DNA of 64,000 nucleotides, taken from assembly GCA_019137195.1 (NCBI GenBank), contig JAGVSR010000024.1, positions 1-64,000 of the forward strand. The letters are read 5' to 3'. Positions within the stretch are counted from its first letter, which is position 1. Every line of letters starts with the position of its first letter. Positions 24,790 to 33,772 of the stretch are shown in pieces. This DNA is from Alphaproteobacteria bacterium (GTDB lineage: Bacteria; Pseudomonadota; Alphaproteobacteria; Rhizobiales; Hyphomicrobiaceae). The notes under the pieces are model-generated. The model was not told the DNA's origin, made no database searches, and saw nothing but the letters and a program-made list of their open reading frames with translations. Both the position numbers and the translations under genes were made by a program.

Positions 24790-26334
24790 TCAGCTCATCA
24801 CGGCCTCGATGAGGCGTGGACCTTTGGCGGCGAGCGCCAGCTCGAGCTCGCGGGCGAGCGCCGCCGCCGTGTCGACCGTGACCGACGGCACGCCGAAGCC
24901 TTCGCCGATCTTGGCCCAGTCGAGATGGGGATCGCCGAGGCTCGCCATGGCGCGCGTCTGCGGACCCGGCGCCGTGACGGCCGCCCGCATGAGCTCGACA
25001 TTGAGGATATTGTAGCTGCGGTTGGAGCCGATGACCGTCACCACGTCGAGGTTCTCGCGCGCCTGCGTCCACAGCGCCTGCACCGAGTAGGCTCCGCAGC
25101 CGTCGGACTGCCAGTTGATCACGCGGCGGCCGGGGCACGCCACCGCCGCACCCGTCGCCGCGCCCGGCCCCTGGCCGATGGCTCCGCCGGTCAGCATGAG
25201 ATGCGTGAAGCGGGCCGCATTCTGCGACAGCTCGAAATAGGGAATGCCGACCGTCAGAGCCTCGTCCATCACGATCGCACGCTCGGGCTGCAGCCGCGCG
25301 ATGACGGCGCTGACGGAGAGTGCGTTGAGAGCCCCTTTCGGCATCGGTGGCAGCGCCCCTTGCTGCACGTCGACATCTCGCATCGCGCCGAGCTCGTCCG
25401 CGAGCGCCGCCAGCGCACCGAGCGTGTCCTCGTTGGCGCTCGAGAGAGGAACGGTCTGCTCCTCGGTCGTCATGTGGCTCGGCATGCCGGGATAGCCGAA
25501 GAACGCGACCGGACGGCGCGTGCCGGCAATGACGACGCGCTCGTAGCGGCGTGTCAGCTCCAGCGCCTGGTCCGGGAAGTACGGGATCTTCTTGACGCGC
25601 GGTAGATCACCGCCGCGCTCGAGCCGGGCAAAGAAGGTATCGCAGATTAGATCGGCGCCGGTCGCCGCCGCGATCCGCCCAGCGAGCCGGAGACCCGCCT
25701 CGGAGAGCCCCTCGGCGCCGAGCAGGAGCGCACGTCCGCCCCCCTTGAGTGCCTTTGCAGCGTTCCCGACGGTCTCGTGTGCGACCGGTTTGCGCGGGTT
25801 CGGTGCCTCGCTCCGGCCGGCCTCGAGCTTCCCTGCGGCAGCAATCTGGATGTCGTGCGGGACGATCAGGGTCGCGATCTGACCGCCCCGGGAAAGCGCA
25901 GCGGCGATTGCCGTCCCGAGGTCTCTCCCGATCGATCCCGCGCAGGCTGCACGCGCGACGTGCTGGCTCGCCCAGCGGGCCGCGCCCTCGAGATCGCTCG
26001 CGAGCAGCGGATCGGCCCCGACATGCCAGGTGGCGTGCTCGCCGACGACGTTGAGAATGGGCGTTCCCGCTCGGCGCGCGTTGTGGAGGTTGGTGAGCCC
26101 GTTGGCGAGCCCGGGGCCGAGGTGCAGGAGGCACATCGCGGGTTTGCCTCGCATGCGGCCGTAACCGTCGGCCGCGCCTGTCGCCACGTTCTCGTGCAGC
26201 GTCAGGATGCCCTTGAGGCCCGGCACGGCATCCAGCGCCAGCACCATGGGCATCTCGGTCGTACCCGGGTTGGCGAACACAACCTCGATGCCTCTCTCGA
26301 TGGCTGCCGCAACCAGTGCTTCCGCGCCGTTCAT
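24790..26334 (-). CDS. Thiamine-diphosphate-dependent enzyme, acetolactate synthase-like
   Basis: 514 residues with the three-domain ThDP fold: N-terminal Pyr domain with the catalytic Glu (ILTLHENVATGAADGYGR near 45), central domain, and C-terminal PP domain with the metal motif WQSDGCGAYS then SNRSYNILNVEL. The first Gly of GDG is Ser here. It resembles the decarboxylase/acetolactate synthase-like enzymes that stand alone without the ilvH regulatory subunit or ilvC, so branched-chain amino acid synthesis is unlikely; a 2-oxoacid decarboxylase or carboligase is more probable. Substrate unknown. Single gene. Confidence 0.8.
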   Translation of the reverse strand: MNGAEALVAAAIERGIEVVFANPGTTEMPMVLALDAVPGLKGILTLHENVATGAADGYGRMRGKPAMCLLHLGPGLANGLTNLHNARRAGTPILNVVGEHATWHVGADPLLASDLEGAARWASQHVARAACAGSIGRDLGTAIAAALSRGGQIATLIVPHDIQIAAAGKLEAGRSEAPNPRKPVAHETVGNAAKALKGGGRALLLGAEGLSEAGLRLAGRIAAATGADLICDTFFARLERGGDLPRVKKIPYFPDQALELTRRYERVVIAGTRRPVAFFGYPGMPSHMTTEEQTVPLSSANEDTLGALAALADELGAMRDVDVQQGALPPMPKGALNALSVSAVIARLQPERAIVMDEALTVGIPYFELSQNAARFTHLMLTGGAIGQGPGAATGAAVACPGRRVINWQSDGCGAYSVQALWTQARENLDVVTVIGSNRSYNILNVELMRAAVTAPGPQTRAMASLGDPHLDWAKIGEGFGVPSVTVDTAAALARELELALAAKGPRLIEAVMS

Positions 26335-26706
26335 GTGTCGTTCCCTGGTTGGCTGCCGCCTCGTGGCGGGCAGAGGCGCGCCCCGCGATGCGGAGGTACG
26401 TCCGTCAATAGCCTCAAGCCTCCGCCGCCCGCAATGTCGACCTCTTGCTTCCGATCGGCACACGGGAAACCTGGCGGCGTATCTGTCAATGTCGCTGCCG
26501 GCCGGCCGCGATTTTGCGGCGGCGCCAGGTCTGTAACCCGTTGGCCACATCAGAGCGGGCACGCTGCGCATGCACGGTCCAAATCCGGCATTTGCTGCTA
26601 TGACTGACCCCCTCAGGCATCTCGCGGCCAAGTTCGCGAGCGGTGCGGGCCTTCGCGGAGGACCGCGAGTACTTGCTGTTTAGTCAATCTTGTGAGGGAG
26701 TTCCCA
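26335..26706. other. 372-base divergent intergenic region
   Basis: Lies between the ThDP-enzyme gene (leftward) and the C2-like protein gene (rightward). It must carry both promoters, but I see no clear operator, repeat or RNA gene. GAGGGAG at 26693-26699 is the ribosome site of the following gene. Confidence 0.4.
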
Positions 26707-27210
26707 ATGAAGAAGCTTCTCGAGGCCCGCGCCTCGCGCGCGGCGGCAGCTGCAGCAGCCATTTTGAGCGGCGCCGTCTTCGCCGTCTCGTCTGTCGACG
26801 CCGCCAGCGAGCGCGAGGTAACCGTCACTGTTCTCTCCGTCCGGGCCATCGACAAGGTCGACGAGTTCTCGAAGGGCGACTTCTACGCTCGCGTCACCAT
26901 CGACGGCGAGACGATGAAGACCAATCCGATCCGTCAGGCAAACATCGACAAGCCGGACTGGAAGCTCTCGAAGAAGGTGAAGCCGGGCGTCATCAATGTG
27001 AAGCTCGAGATCCTCGACAAGGACATTGCCAAGGACGACCCGATCGACATCAATCGCGTCGACAGCAAGCGCGACCTCGACTTCTCGGTCAGCACCAAGA
27101 CCTGCCGGGTCTCGGGTTTCGCCTCCAGCTACAAGTGCGGATCCTCCATCACGCGCCAGGGCGGCGAGAAGAAGGCCGCCGAGGTCACGTTCAAGGTCGA
27201 TGTGAAATAG
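26707..27210 (+). CDS. Secreted C2-like domain protein of unknown function
   Basis: 167 residues from the ATG at 26707 (GAGGGAG 7 bases upstream): signal peptide ending SSVDAASE, then a single beta-rich domain. VTVTVLSVRAIDKVDEF, KGDFYARVTIDGE and KLEILDKDIAKDDPID follow the pattern of C2 domains, with several Asp positions that could bind calcium. Two Cys (TCRVSGFASSYKCG) may form a disulfide. Not linked to an obvious pathway. The assignment rests on pattern only. Confidence 0.65.
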   Translation: MKKLLEARASRAAAAAAAILSGAVFAVSSVDAASEREVTVTVLSVRAIDKVDEFSKGDFYARVTIDGETMKTNPIRQANIDKPDWKLSKKVKPGVINVKLEILDKDIAKDDPIDINRVDSKRDLDFSVSTKTCRVSGFASSYKCGSSITRQGGEKKAAEVTFKVDVK

Positions 27211-27354
27211 GCACGATCGCCGGTCAGGCGCCTGTGAACGTTTGCGCGGCCCGGCGTCTGGCACGGACACCGGGCCGTCTCGCATGTCGCGCCTGCCGCG
27301 AACCGGTCGGCGGTCGCGGTTTTCCGATCGCCGGGCGTGCCCGGTTACCGTTGG

Positions 27355-27362
27355 TTAACCAT
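27355..27362 (+). promoter_or_regulatory. CtrA half-site upstream of response regulator
   Basis: TTAACCAT, the CtrA half-site of alphaproteobacteria, lies 73 bases before the response-regulator start and follows the related GTTACC. The partner half-site TTAA seven bases away is missing. chpT of the CtrA pathway is encoded in this window (42878-43525), so CtrA control is plausible but unproven. Confidence 0.35.
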
Positions 27363-27434
27363 ATCCTCACACAGTTGCGGTTGGTCCGGACGGCTGCGAG
27401 CGCTGGACTGTTTGCTGTGCGAGGAGTGGGGCCC

Positions 27435-27803
27435 ATGACGCGGTGCCTGATCGTCGACGACTCGGTCGTGATCCGCAAAATTGCCCGCAGCATTCTGGAG
27501 AGCCAGGGCTACGAGATCTCGGAGGCCGAGAACGGCCACGAGGCGCTCGCCTCCGCCAAGCGCCGCCCGCCCGACGTTATCCTGCTCGACTGGCAGCTGC
27601 CGACCCTCGGCGCGCTCGAGGTTCTCGCCGCGCTCCGCGCAAGCTTTTATGGCCGGCGTCCCTACATCATCTACTGGACGACCGAGAACGATTCCGCTGA
27701 GATCTCGCGCGCGCTCGCGGCCGGCGCCGACGACTTTTTGCTGAAGCCGTTCGACCGCGCCGATCTTGTCGGAAAGATGTCGGCTCTGTCGCGGGCCGCC
27801 TGA
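27435..27803 (+). CDS. Single-domain response regulator (CheY/DivK-like)
   Basis: 122 residues, only a receiver domain. Phosphorylation Asp is in PDVILLDWQLPT (about residue 52), the acidic pair in CLIVDDS (8-9), Thr in YWTTENDS and Lys in DDFLLKPF, so all catalytic positions are present. Without an output domain it must act by protein contact or in a phosphorelay. GAGGAG lies 8 bases before the ATG. No histidine kinase is adjacent. A CtrA half-site upstream hints at cell-cycle or motility control. Confidence 0.88.
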   Translation: MTRCLIVDDSVVIRKIARSILESQGYEISEAENGHEALASAKRRPPDVILLDWQLPTLGALEVLAALRASFYGRRPYIIYWTTENDSAEISRALAAGADDFLLKPFDRADLVGKMSALSRAA

Positions 27804-27930
27804 GAGCTATTCATACCTGGCCTGCGTTACAGTGGCCCGTCGCCGGCCATATTGCGGTGCGGGACACTAGCGAGCGCGACCTTGCCCTGGTAGCTTCCAT
27901 CCCGAATCTCGCTTTCGGGACTAGCTCACC

Positions 27931-28551
27931 TTGTTGCGCGCCGAACGCCTCAAGACCGCCGGCCTGCCGCCGCTGTCTTTCGAGGTCGCCAATGGAGAAT
28001 GCCTCGTCGTCGAGGGCCCGTCGGGCGCTGGCAAGACGCGGCTTCTGCGCGCCATTGCCGATCTCGATGCCGCGCCGGGACAGGTGTTCGTCGATGGTGC
28101 GGAGCGGCGCGAGATGGCCGCGACGCGCTGGCGCCAGCTTGTGCGCTATGCCGCCGCCGAGCCTCAATGGTGGACCGATACGCCGCGCGAAGCCATGCCT
28201 GACGGGCCTCAGGTCATGGCGCGGGTCGAACGCATGGCCGCCTCGCTCGGCGTCGCGCCCGAGCTGCTCGACCGGCCTGTCTCACTCCTCTCGACCGGCG
28301 AGCGCCAGCGTCTCGCCCTCGTCCGCGCCGTCGTCGACGAGCCGCGCGTACTGCTGCTCGACGAGCCGACGGCCTCGCTCGACGTCGGCTCGGCGGCCCT
28401 CGTCGAGGAGCTGATCCGCTTTCAGCTGCTGGCCGGGCGTGCGGTCGTCCTCGTCAGTCACGACACCGGGCTCGCGGCTCGGCTCGCGCACGCGCGCCTC
28501 CAGCTCGCGCCGCCGGTGACGCCGCGCCGTGCTACGGGGGTGATGCCGTGA
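27931..28551 (+). CDS. fetA: ABC transporter ATP-binding protein, FetA/YbbL-like
   Basis: 206 residues with all ABC motifs: Walker A GPSGAGKTRLL, signature LSTGERQRLALVRA, Walker B VLLLDEPTASLD and the switch His in VLVSHD. Paired with a UPF0014 permease it matches the FetAB system linked to iron homeostasis in E. coli. The start is TTG (27931 or 27934); no ribosome site is evident, and a small hairpin (CCCGAA/TTCGGG, 27901-27919) ends just before it, which may limit translation. Its stop overlaps the permease start by four bases. Confidence 0.82.
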   Translation: MLRAERLKTAGLPPLSFEVANGECLVVEGPSGAGKTRLLRAIADLDAAPGQVFVDGAERREMAATRWRQLVRYAAAEPQWWTDTPREAMPDGPQVMARVERMAASLGVAPELLDRPVSLLSTGERQRLALVRAVVDEPRVLLLDEPTASLDVGSAALVEELIRFQLLAGRAVVLVSHDTGLAARLAHARLQLAPPVTPRRATGVMP

Positions 28552-29348
28552 CCTACGTTCCGATCGAGCTATCGGGTCTTGCGCTGGCCTCTGTGCTGCT
28601 GATCCTCTCGGGCGCCATCTCGCTCTGGTACCGGCTCGGGCTCGAGCGCTCGATTGCGGTCGCGGCCGTACGGATGGTCGTGCAGCTCGCCGTCATCGGG
28701 CTCGTCCTGAAGTTCATCTTCGAGGTCGACGCGCCCCTGTGGACGGCGCTGTTCGCGCTCCTGATGCTGGCGGCGACCGGCTACGAGGTGACCTCGCGCC
28801 AGGACCGGCGCATCAAGGGCTGGCAGGCGTTCGCGCTGGGCGCCGGGCCTCCGTTCGCGGCCGGGCTCGTCGCCACCGTCTTCGCGACGACGGCCGTGAT
28901 CGGCAACGACCCGTGGTATGCGCCGCGCTTCCTTCTCCCGGTGCTCGGCATGATGATCGGCAATGCGCTCTCGGGCGTCAGCCTCGTGCTCGACACCGTG
29001 ACGGAGGGCCTGTCCCGCGAGCAGGCGGCGGTGGAAGCGAGGTTGGCGCTCGGTCACTCGCGCTTCGAGGCGGCGAGCGGGGTGTTGCGGCGGGCATTGA
29101 AATCCGGACTGATGCCGATCCTGACTGCCATGGCGGCGGCCGGTGTCGTATCGCTGCCCGGCATGATGACGGGCCAGATCCTCGCCGGCATCAGCCCCGT
29201 GCAGGCGGCGAAATATCAGGTCATGATCATGTTCCTGATCGCTGGCTCTACGGGGCTCGCGGTCCTGATGGCCGGCATCGGCAGCATCCTCTTGCTCACC
29301 GACGATCGCCACCGCCTGCGCCTCGACCGGCTCGCGGCGAAGGGATGA
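28548..29348 (+). CDS. fetB: ABC transporter permease, FetB/UPF0014 family
   Basis: 266 residues with about seven membrane helices. Family signatures are RLGLERSIAVAAVRMVVQL near the N-terminus, GNALSGVSLVLDTV, and the C-terminal VSLPGMMTGQILAGISP loop that contacts the ATPase. GTG start in a GTGA overlap with fetA, so the pair is translationally coupled. FetAB is proposed to export iron; metal specificity here is inferred from the family. Confidence 0.87.
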   Translation: MTYVPIELSGLALASVLLILSGAISLWYRLGLERSIAVAAVRMVVQLAVIGLVLKFIFEVDAPLWTALFALLMLAATGYEVTSRQDRRIKGWQAFALGAGPPFAAGLVATVFATTAVIGNDPWYAPRFLLPVLGMMIGNALSGVSLVLDTVTEGLSREQAAVEARLALGHSRFEAASGVLRRALKSGLMPILTAMAAAGVVSLPGMMTGQILAGISPVQAAKYQVMIMFLIAGSTGLAVLMAGIGSILLLTDDRHRLRLDRLAAKG

Positions 29349-29709
29349 ATAGGCGGCGTTCCGCCTCGTCCGGAGTTCCACCGGACGACCGGAAATAGCC
29401 TCTACGAGTGCCCCCGCATTGATACGATCCCTGGGCACCGCCTCGATGGCGCAAAGAAGCCGGAAGCAGAGTCCCACCGAGCGCGCAGCGCGGTCCGGCA
29501 GGCGGGCCGAATTTGTTTCACCGCGTTGAGCCTTGCCATGGTGGCATGAAAGTTGCCGAAGAAATTAGCGACTCACGTGCTCAGCTAAGAATTGTCGTGC
29601 CGGCGGAACGACTTGTGTTTTTGGACCCCAGCTCCGCGCATTCGCGTCTCGCCTAGCATTACAAAAAACAGGCAGCAACTGACTAATTGTTAAGCGAGCA
29701 AGTTCAGCC
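29349..29709. other. 361-base leader region of the glutaminase gene
   Basis: No gene or RNA recognised. The last 150 bases are AT-richer and should contain the glutaminase promoter. GTCGT and ACGAC arms nine bases apart near 29594-29612 form a weak inverted repeat. A 36-codon frame from 29546 lacks a ribosome site. Confidence 0.35.
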
Positions 29710-30837
29710 ATGAGGCTCAAATTCTGGAAGGGCCGCAGGATCGGGGGGAAGGCGACGCTCATGGAGTCCAAGAAGCCGGCAGCCGAGAACGTCACGTCGG
29801 GCGGCACGGACGCTTTGCTTGCGGACCCACCACAGCCCCAGAAACAAGCGACAGCTGGATCGCCGATCGATCAGATGCTGGCCGACATATTCGAGAAGGT
29901 GGAGCCCAACCACGATGGAGCTCTCGCCGACTACATTCCTGAGCTTGCGAAGGTCTCACCGGGCTCCTACGGGATTGCGATTGTCACGACCAAGGGCAAG
30001 TCGCATCGCATCGGTGACGCGCTTGTTGAGTTTACGATCCAGTCCACTTCCAAGGCCTTGACGTACTGCATGGCGCTCGAGCTCTGCGGACGCCGCCAGG
30101 TGCTCGAGCACGTCGGTGTCGAGCCGAGTGGCGATCCGTTCAACGCCATCGAGTTCAATCCTGTAACGCGCCGGCCGTACAACCCGATGGTCAACGCCGG
30201 CGCCATCGCCGTCTCGGGCCTTCTGCGCGACGCGCTCGGGGCGGAGACGGCCTTCGACCACCTGCTCGAGCGCTTTTCGCGGGCGGCAGGACGCCAGCTC
30301 ACCCTCAACGAGGACGTCTATCGCTCGGAGGCTCTAACCGGCCACAGGAACCGCGCCATATCTCATCTGCTTCTCAGCGCCGGGGCGCTGAGAGAGCCCG
30401 TCGAGACCGCTCTCGACCTCTACTTCAAACAGTGCTCGATCATGGTCAACGCGTCCGACCTCGCGATGATCGGCGCGACCATCGCCAACCTCGGCACGAA
30501 TCCCGTGACCGGCGAGCAAGTGTTCGACATCGATGCCGTGCGAGACGCGCAGGCCGTCATGTTCACGTGCGGCATGTACGACTACTCCGGCGGATGGGCG
30601 TATGAGGTCGGCATTCCGGCCAAGAGCGGCGTGGGTGGCGGCGTAATGGGGGTTGTCAACCGGCAGCTGGGGATTGGCACCTACTCGCCTCGGCTCGACC
30701 GCAACGGCAACTCGGTGCGCGGCATCGAGAGCTTCAAGATGATGTCCGACGTGCTTGGTCTGCACGCGTTCGATCTGACCAATACGGGCTCCGCCTTCAT
30801 CAGCTCGTTCTTCGAGCAGGATGCGCAGGGAGCCTAA
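29710..30837 (+). CDS. glsA: Glutaminase A
   Basis: 375 residues; glutaminases of this family are about 310, and the extra length is a 60-residue polar N-terminus. It hydrolyses glutamine to glutamate and ammonia. The Ser/Lys pair of the beta-lactamase-like fold is in QSTSKALTYCMAL, followed by NPMVNAGAIAVSGLL, the family Asn/Tyr region, and the C-terminal AYEVGIPAKSGVGGGVMG. An ATG at 29761, with GGAAGG eight bases upstream, may be the true start (358 residues). It is followed after 87 bases by a STAS gene and a kinase remnant. Glutaminase-STAS pairing suggests the enzyme is controlled by, or feeds into, a partner-switch (inference). Confidence 0.92.
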   Translation: MRLKFWKGRRIGGKATLMESKKPAAENVTSGGTDALLADPPQPQKQATAGSPIDQMLADIFEKVEPNHDGALADYIPELAKVSPGSYGIAIVTTKGKSHRIGDALVEFTIQSTSKALTYCMALELCGRRQVLEHVGVEPSGDPFNAIEFNPVTRRPYNPMVNAGAIAVSGLLRDALGAETAFDHLLERFSRAAGRQLTLNEDVYRSEALTGHRNRAISHLLLSAGALREPVETALDLYFKQCSIMVNASDLAMIGATIANLGTNPVTGEQVFDIDAVRDAQAVMFTCGMYDYSGGWAYEVGIPAKSGVGGGVMGVVNRQLGIGTYSPRLDRNGNSVRGIESFKMMSDVLGLHAFDLTNTGSAFISSFFEQDAQGA

Positions 30838-30924
30838 GGCGCCTGCCCCCGATGTTGCCCAATCGCCGCTCATGTCGGCGACCTGCCCGAGTGCCGATCC
30901 CGAAAACATAATCAGGAGGAAATC

Positions 30925-31263
30925 ATGCGCTTGGACCAAAGCGATCTGCCCGGAGGAATAACGAAAGTCAGGCTGTCGGGCTCGCTCGACATCGCCGGCG
31001 CCGGTGAGATCGAAGCGCCGTTCGCTGCCATATCGAGCACGAGGGATAAGGTCATAGTCGACTTCACCGGGGTGACCTTCCTAGCCTCGATTGGTATTCG
31101 GATTCTAGTCAAGGCGGCGCGCGCCATTGGCGGCCGCAAGGGGCGGCTCGTGGTGTTCAATCCAACGCCTGACGCGCGCAAGGTCCTGCGCTCGACGGGT
31201 CTCGATTCGATCGTACCTGTGGTCGCGGACGAAGCCGCCGCGGTCGCAGAGTGTGCTAAATGA
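30925..31263 (+). CDS. STAS-domain anti-sigma factor antagonist (SpoIIAA/RsbV-like)
   Basis: 112 residues, a single STAS domain. The phosphorylatable Ser is expected in FLASIGIRILVKAAR (about residue 57), the usual place in SpoIIAA/RsbV proteins. Such proteins are switched by phosphorylation from a partner kinase and dephosphorylation by a PP2C phosphatase; remnants or copies of both are encoded on either side. Strong ribosome site AGGAGG six bases before the ATG. Its TGA overlaps the ATG of the kinase gene, as in intact rsbV-rsbW pairs. Confidence 0.85.
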   Translation: MRLDQSDLPGGITKVRLSGSLDIAGAGEIEAPFAAISSTRDKVIVDFTGVTFLASIGIRILVKAARAIGGRKGRLVVFNPTPDARKVLRSTGLDSIVPVVADEAAAVAECAK

Positions 31264-31609
31264 GCCTAACCGGACAGATCAGTCTCTCCCCTTGCCCCTC
31301 GGAGGTCACGCGCTTCAATGCATGGCTCGACTCATCGCCTACGGTCTCAAAGACATTGCCGACCCCGCGATTTTCGTCGAGGTGAGTCTGGCGCCATGTC
31401 GTGCGGCGGCCGTGGTGGCCGACAACGGTGCCTATTTCGACATCCGCGACTGGGAACCGGCCAAAAACCGCGACCTGATGACCGGCGAGCTGGGAGGTTT
31501 CGGTGTCGCTCTCATCAAGGAGCGGGCAAGCCGGCTCACCTATCGGCACAGCTGCGGATTGAACTGGCTCGGTATCGTCTGCGAGCCCCTCAGCCGCGAT
31601 ATTGCATAG
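31260..31609 (+). pseudogene. RsbW/SpoIIAB-type serine kinase, disrupted by internal deletion and frame change
   Basis: From the ATG at 31260 (overlapping the STAS stop) the frame reads ISLSPCPSEVTRFNAWLD, the usual N-terminus of HATPase anti-sigma kinases, then ends after 41 codons. A second frame gives the C-terminal half: LIAYGLKDIADPAIFVEV, VVADNGAYFDIRDW and GGFGVALIKERASRLTY, the ATP-binding G1/G2 boxes of the same family. About 25-30 residues with the N-box (Glu and Asn that hold Mg-ATP) are missing at the join near 31320-31330. The downstream piece could start at ATG 31322 (95 residues). Kinase activity is unlikely; binding to the STAS protein might survive. Confidence 0.65.
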
Positions 31610-33686
31610 CAACACACGTGATGTCGTCGGACTGCTCTGTACCTTCCGCAAAGCGGGCGACCTCGTCCATCATGCTGTCGACCAGTGCGTTGGCTCCGCC
31701 TCTCGCCCACTTGCAGGCCGACTTCGTGACGCGCTCCGCACTGAACACGCGTCCATCGATGTTGAAGGCTTCGGTTATCCCGTCGGTGTAGAGCAAGAGC
31801 GTGTCTCCCGGCCCGAGGTCGTACGTGGCGGTCGGGTAGTCCGCCTGCTCGAACAGCCCGATGGCCGGTCCCATGAAGTCCAGCCTCTCCGCGCCACCGG
31901 CGTTCCTGATAAGCAGCGCGTCGTCATGACCTGCGCTGGAGAAGCCGAGCCTGCCTGTCTCGAGATCAAGGACGGCGTAAGCGAGAGTGACGAACATCCC
32001 CTCCGAGTTGTCGCGAGACAGAATTGCGTTCACCTTCGACAGCGCCTCGCCGGGGTCGCCATGCTCGACGGCAATGGTTCTCAGCACGGTCCGCGAGACG
32101 CTCATGAACAGAGCCGCCGGCACGCCTTTGCCGGACACGTCTCCGACCGCGAACCCGAGCGTGGTGTCATCGATGAGAAAGCAATCGTAGAAGTCGCCTC
32201 CCACCGACTTGGCCGGCTTCATGACGGCCGAGACCTCGAATTTGTCACGGTGCGGCCCGCCAGGCATCTCTCGTGGCAGAAATGTGCGCTGGATCTGGGC
32301 TGCGGCCTCCATCTCGCGTGCAATCCGCTCCAGCGCGTCGCGGCTCCGGTTTCGCTCGCTTTCTGCCTCGTAGTGGAGAAAGCCTGTGCCGAAGATGTAG
32401 GCCGCCGAGCTCGCCAGGATCGGAAACGACGCATCCACGAGCAGTCCGTTGGAGAACGCCCACAGGCTGCCGGCGGCGAACAGGACGATCGCGAAAAAGC
32501 CGACCACGGCAGCCGTTCCAGCCCCCGAGGCGTAGACAATGTGAGCGAGCAAGAGCACGGACAGCGCTGTAACGACGATCTCGAGCCCCTTGGCATAATC
32601 GGGACGGATGAGCAGACGGCGAGCCAGAAGCTGTTCGAGTGCCTGTGCGTTGATTTCCACCCCGGCTATGACCGGATCGAGTGGTGTCGCGCGGAGATCG
32701 AGAAGCCCGGGCGCGCTGGTCCCGATCACGGCAACGCGGCCGCGCAGCCGGTCCGCTCCCGCTTGTCCATTCAGGACATCGACCGCCGAGACCATCCTGC
32801 GCGGGTCGTGACGAGTGAACCTCAGCCACAGCTGGCCATCGCGATCGGTCGGAAGGATCACGTTGCCGACGGCGAGCGACGTGATCCCAATATTGCCCGC
32901 AAATCCGCCGTCACCGGCGGAGCGGATGCCGATCGTCGTTGCCCCTTGGGTCACGCGCAGCGCCTCGACCACGAGCGACGGATAGACCTGGTCCCCGATC
33001 CGCACGACCGTCGGAATCCGGCGCAAGATCTGGTCGTGGTCGGGAAGCCAGTTCAAGGCGCCGATCCCGGTCGCGGCCTTTGCGAGCACCTCAAGGTTGC
33101 CGGAGGCGCCCGGGAAGGCCGGAACAAGCTCCGGAATTCGCTCGCCGATCATGGCCAGTGACGCCTTGGGCCGGGGCACTTTCTGCGACGCCTTGCTGGA
33201 AGCGATGATCCCGAGCACAACCGGCCGGCCGGAGATCGCCCTTGCCAGCGCATCGTCCGGCGAGGGTGCTCTCGCCAGTTCGTCGATAAGGGGTTTGAAC
33301 TGCATGGCGCTGCGAACGGCGGTCGGAATGCGGTCGAGCGGTCCCTCCGTTGCCTCGGGAAACACCATGTCGAATGCGACGGCCTTGACGCCAGCCGCGA
33401 AGAGCCGGTCGACGAGCTCGGCGAGGCGTATGCGCGACCAGGGCCACTTGCCTTCCGCGTCGATCGAGCGCTCGTCGATGTCCACCACAAGTACGGAAGG
33501 GCTTGTCGCGATCGAGCCGGGCGCAGACTGCTGCAGCACATCGAACCCAAGAAGGCGAAGGCGGGCTAGAAGGCTCGGATCGGCGTGCCGGACAAGGATG
33601 CTCGATGCCACAACAGCTGAAATGATAAGCCAATACGCACCCCGAATACTCAACCAGCGCGTGCCACGAACGTAATTCTGCAGCAT
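31590..33686 (-). CDS. CHASE2 sensor with SpoIIE-type PP2C phosphatase output
   Basis: 698 residues from the ATG at 33686 (frame open to 33770). One membrane helix (about 18-36), periplasmic CHASE2 domain (40-355) with VLVVDIDERSIDAEGKWPW and VAFDMVFPEA, three more helices (about 370-440), a coiled linker (ALERIAREMEAAAQIQRTFL), then PP2C/SpoIIE domain (490-698). Metal-binding motifs are intact: SVGGDFYDCF, VGDVSGKGVPAA, FSSAGHDDALL, LLYTDGITEAF and SDDITCVAM. Likely role: sense an extracytoplasmic cue and dephosphorylate a STAS protein. Stop codons overlap tail to tail by 20 bases with the kinase remnant, and the next gene outward encodes FecR. Confidence 0.88.
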   Translation of the reverse strand: MLQNYVRGTRWLSIRGAYWLIISAVVASSILVRHADPSLLARLRLLGFDVLQQSAPGSIATSPSVLVVDIDERSIDAEGKWPWSRIRLAELVDRLFAAGVKAVAFDMVFPEATEGPLDRIPTAVRSAMQFKPLIDELARAPSPDDALARAISGRPVVLGIIASSKASQKVPRPKASLAMIGERIPELVPAFPGASGNLEVLAKAATGIGALNWLPDHDQILRRIPTVVRIGDQVYPSLVVEALRVTQGATTIGIRSAGDGGFAGNIGITSLAVGNVILPTDRDGQLWLRFTRHDPRRMVSAVDVLNGQAGADRLRGRVAVIGTSAPGLLDLRATPLDPVIAGVEINAQALEQLLARRLLIRPDYAKGLEIVVTALSVLLLAHIVYASGAGTAAVVGFFAIVLFAAGSLWAFSNGLLVDASFPILASSAAYIFGTGFLHYEAESERNRSRDALERIAREMEAAAQIQRTFLPREMPGGPHRDKFEVSAVMKPAKSVGGDFYDCFLIDDTTLGFAVGDVSGKGVPAALFMSVSRTVLRTIAVEHGDPGEALSKVNAILSRDNSEGMFVTLAYAVLDLETGRLGFSSAGHDDALLIRNAGGAERLDFMGPAIGLFEQADYPTATYDLGPGDTLLLYTDGITEAFNIDGRVFSAERVTKSACKWARGGANALVDSMMDEVARFAEGTEQSDDITCVAMQYRG

Positions 33687-33772
33687 GCCGACGAAAATCC
33701 TAGTAGTGCATTTTGCATTAAATGATACAGTTCGCGCGTAATGGTGGGGCATAATTACTTGGATCGTCAATC

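Noticed and set aside
31602-33161. 519-codon frame opposite the CHASE2-SpoIIE gene
   Set aside because: Antisense artefact; the minus frame carries every PP2C motif.
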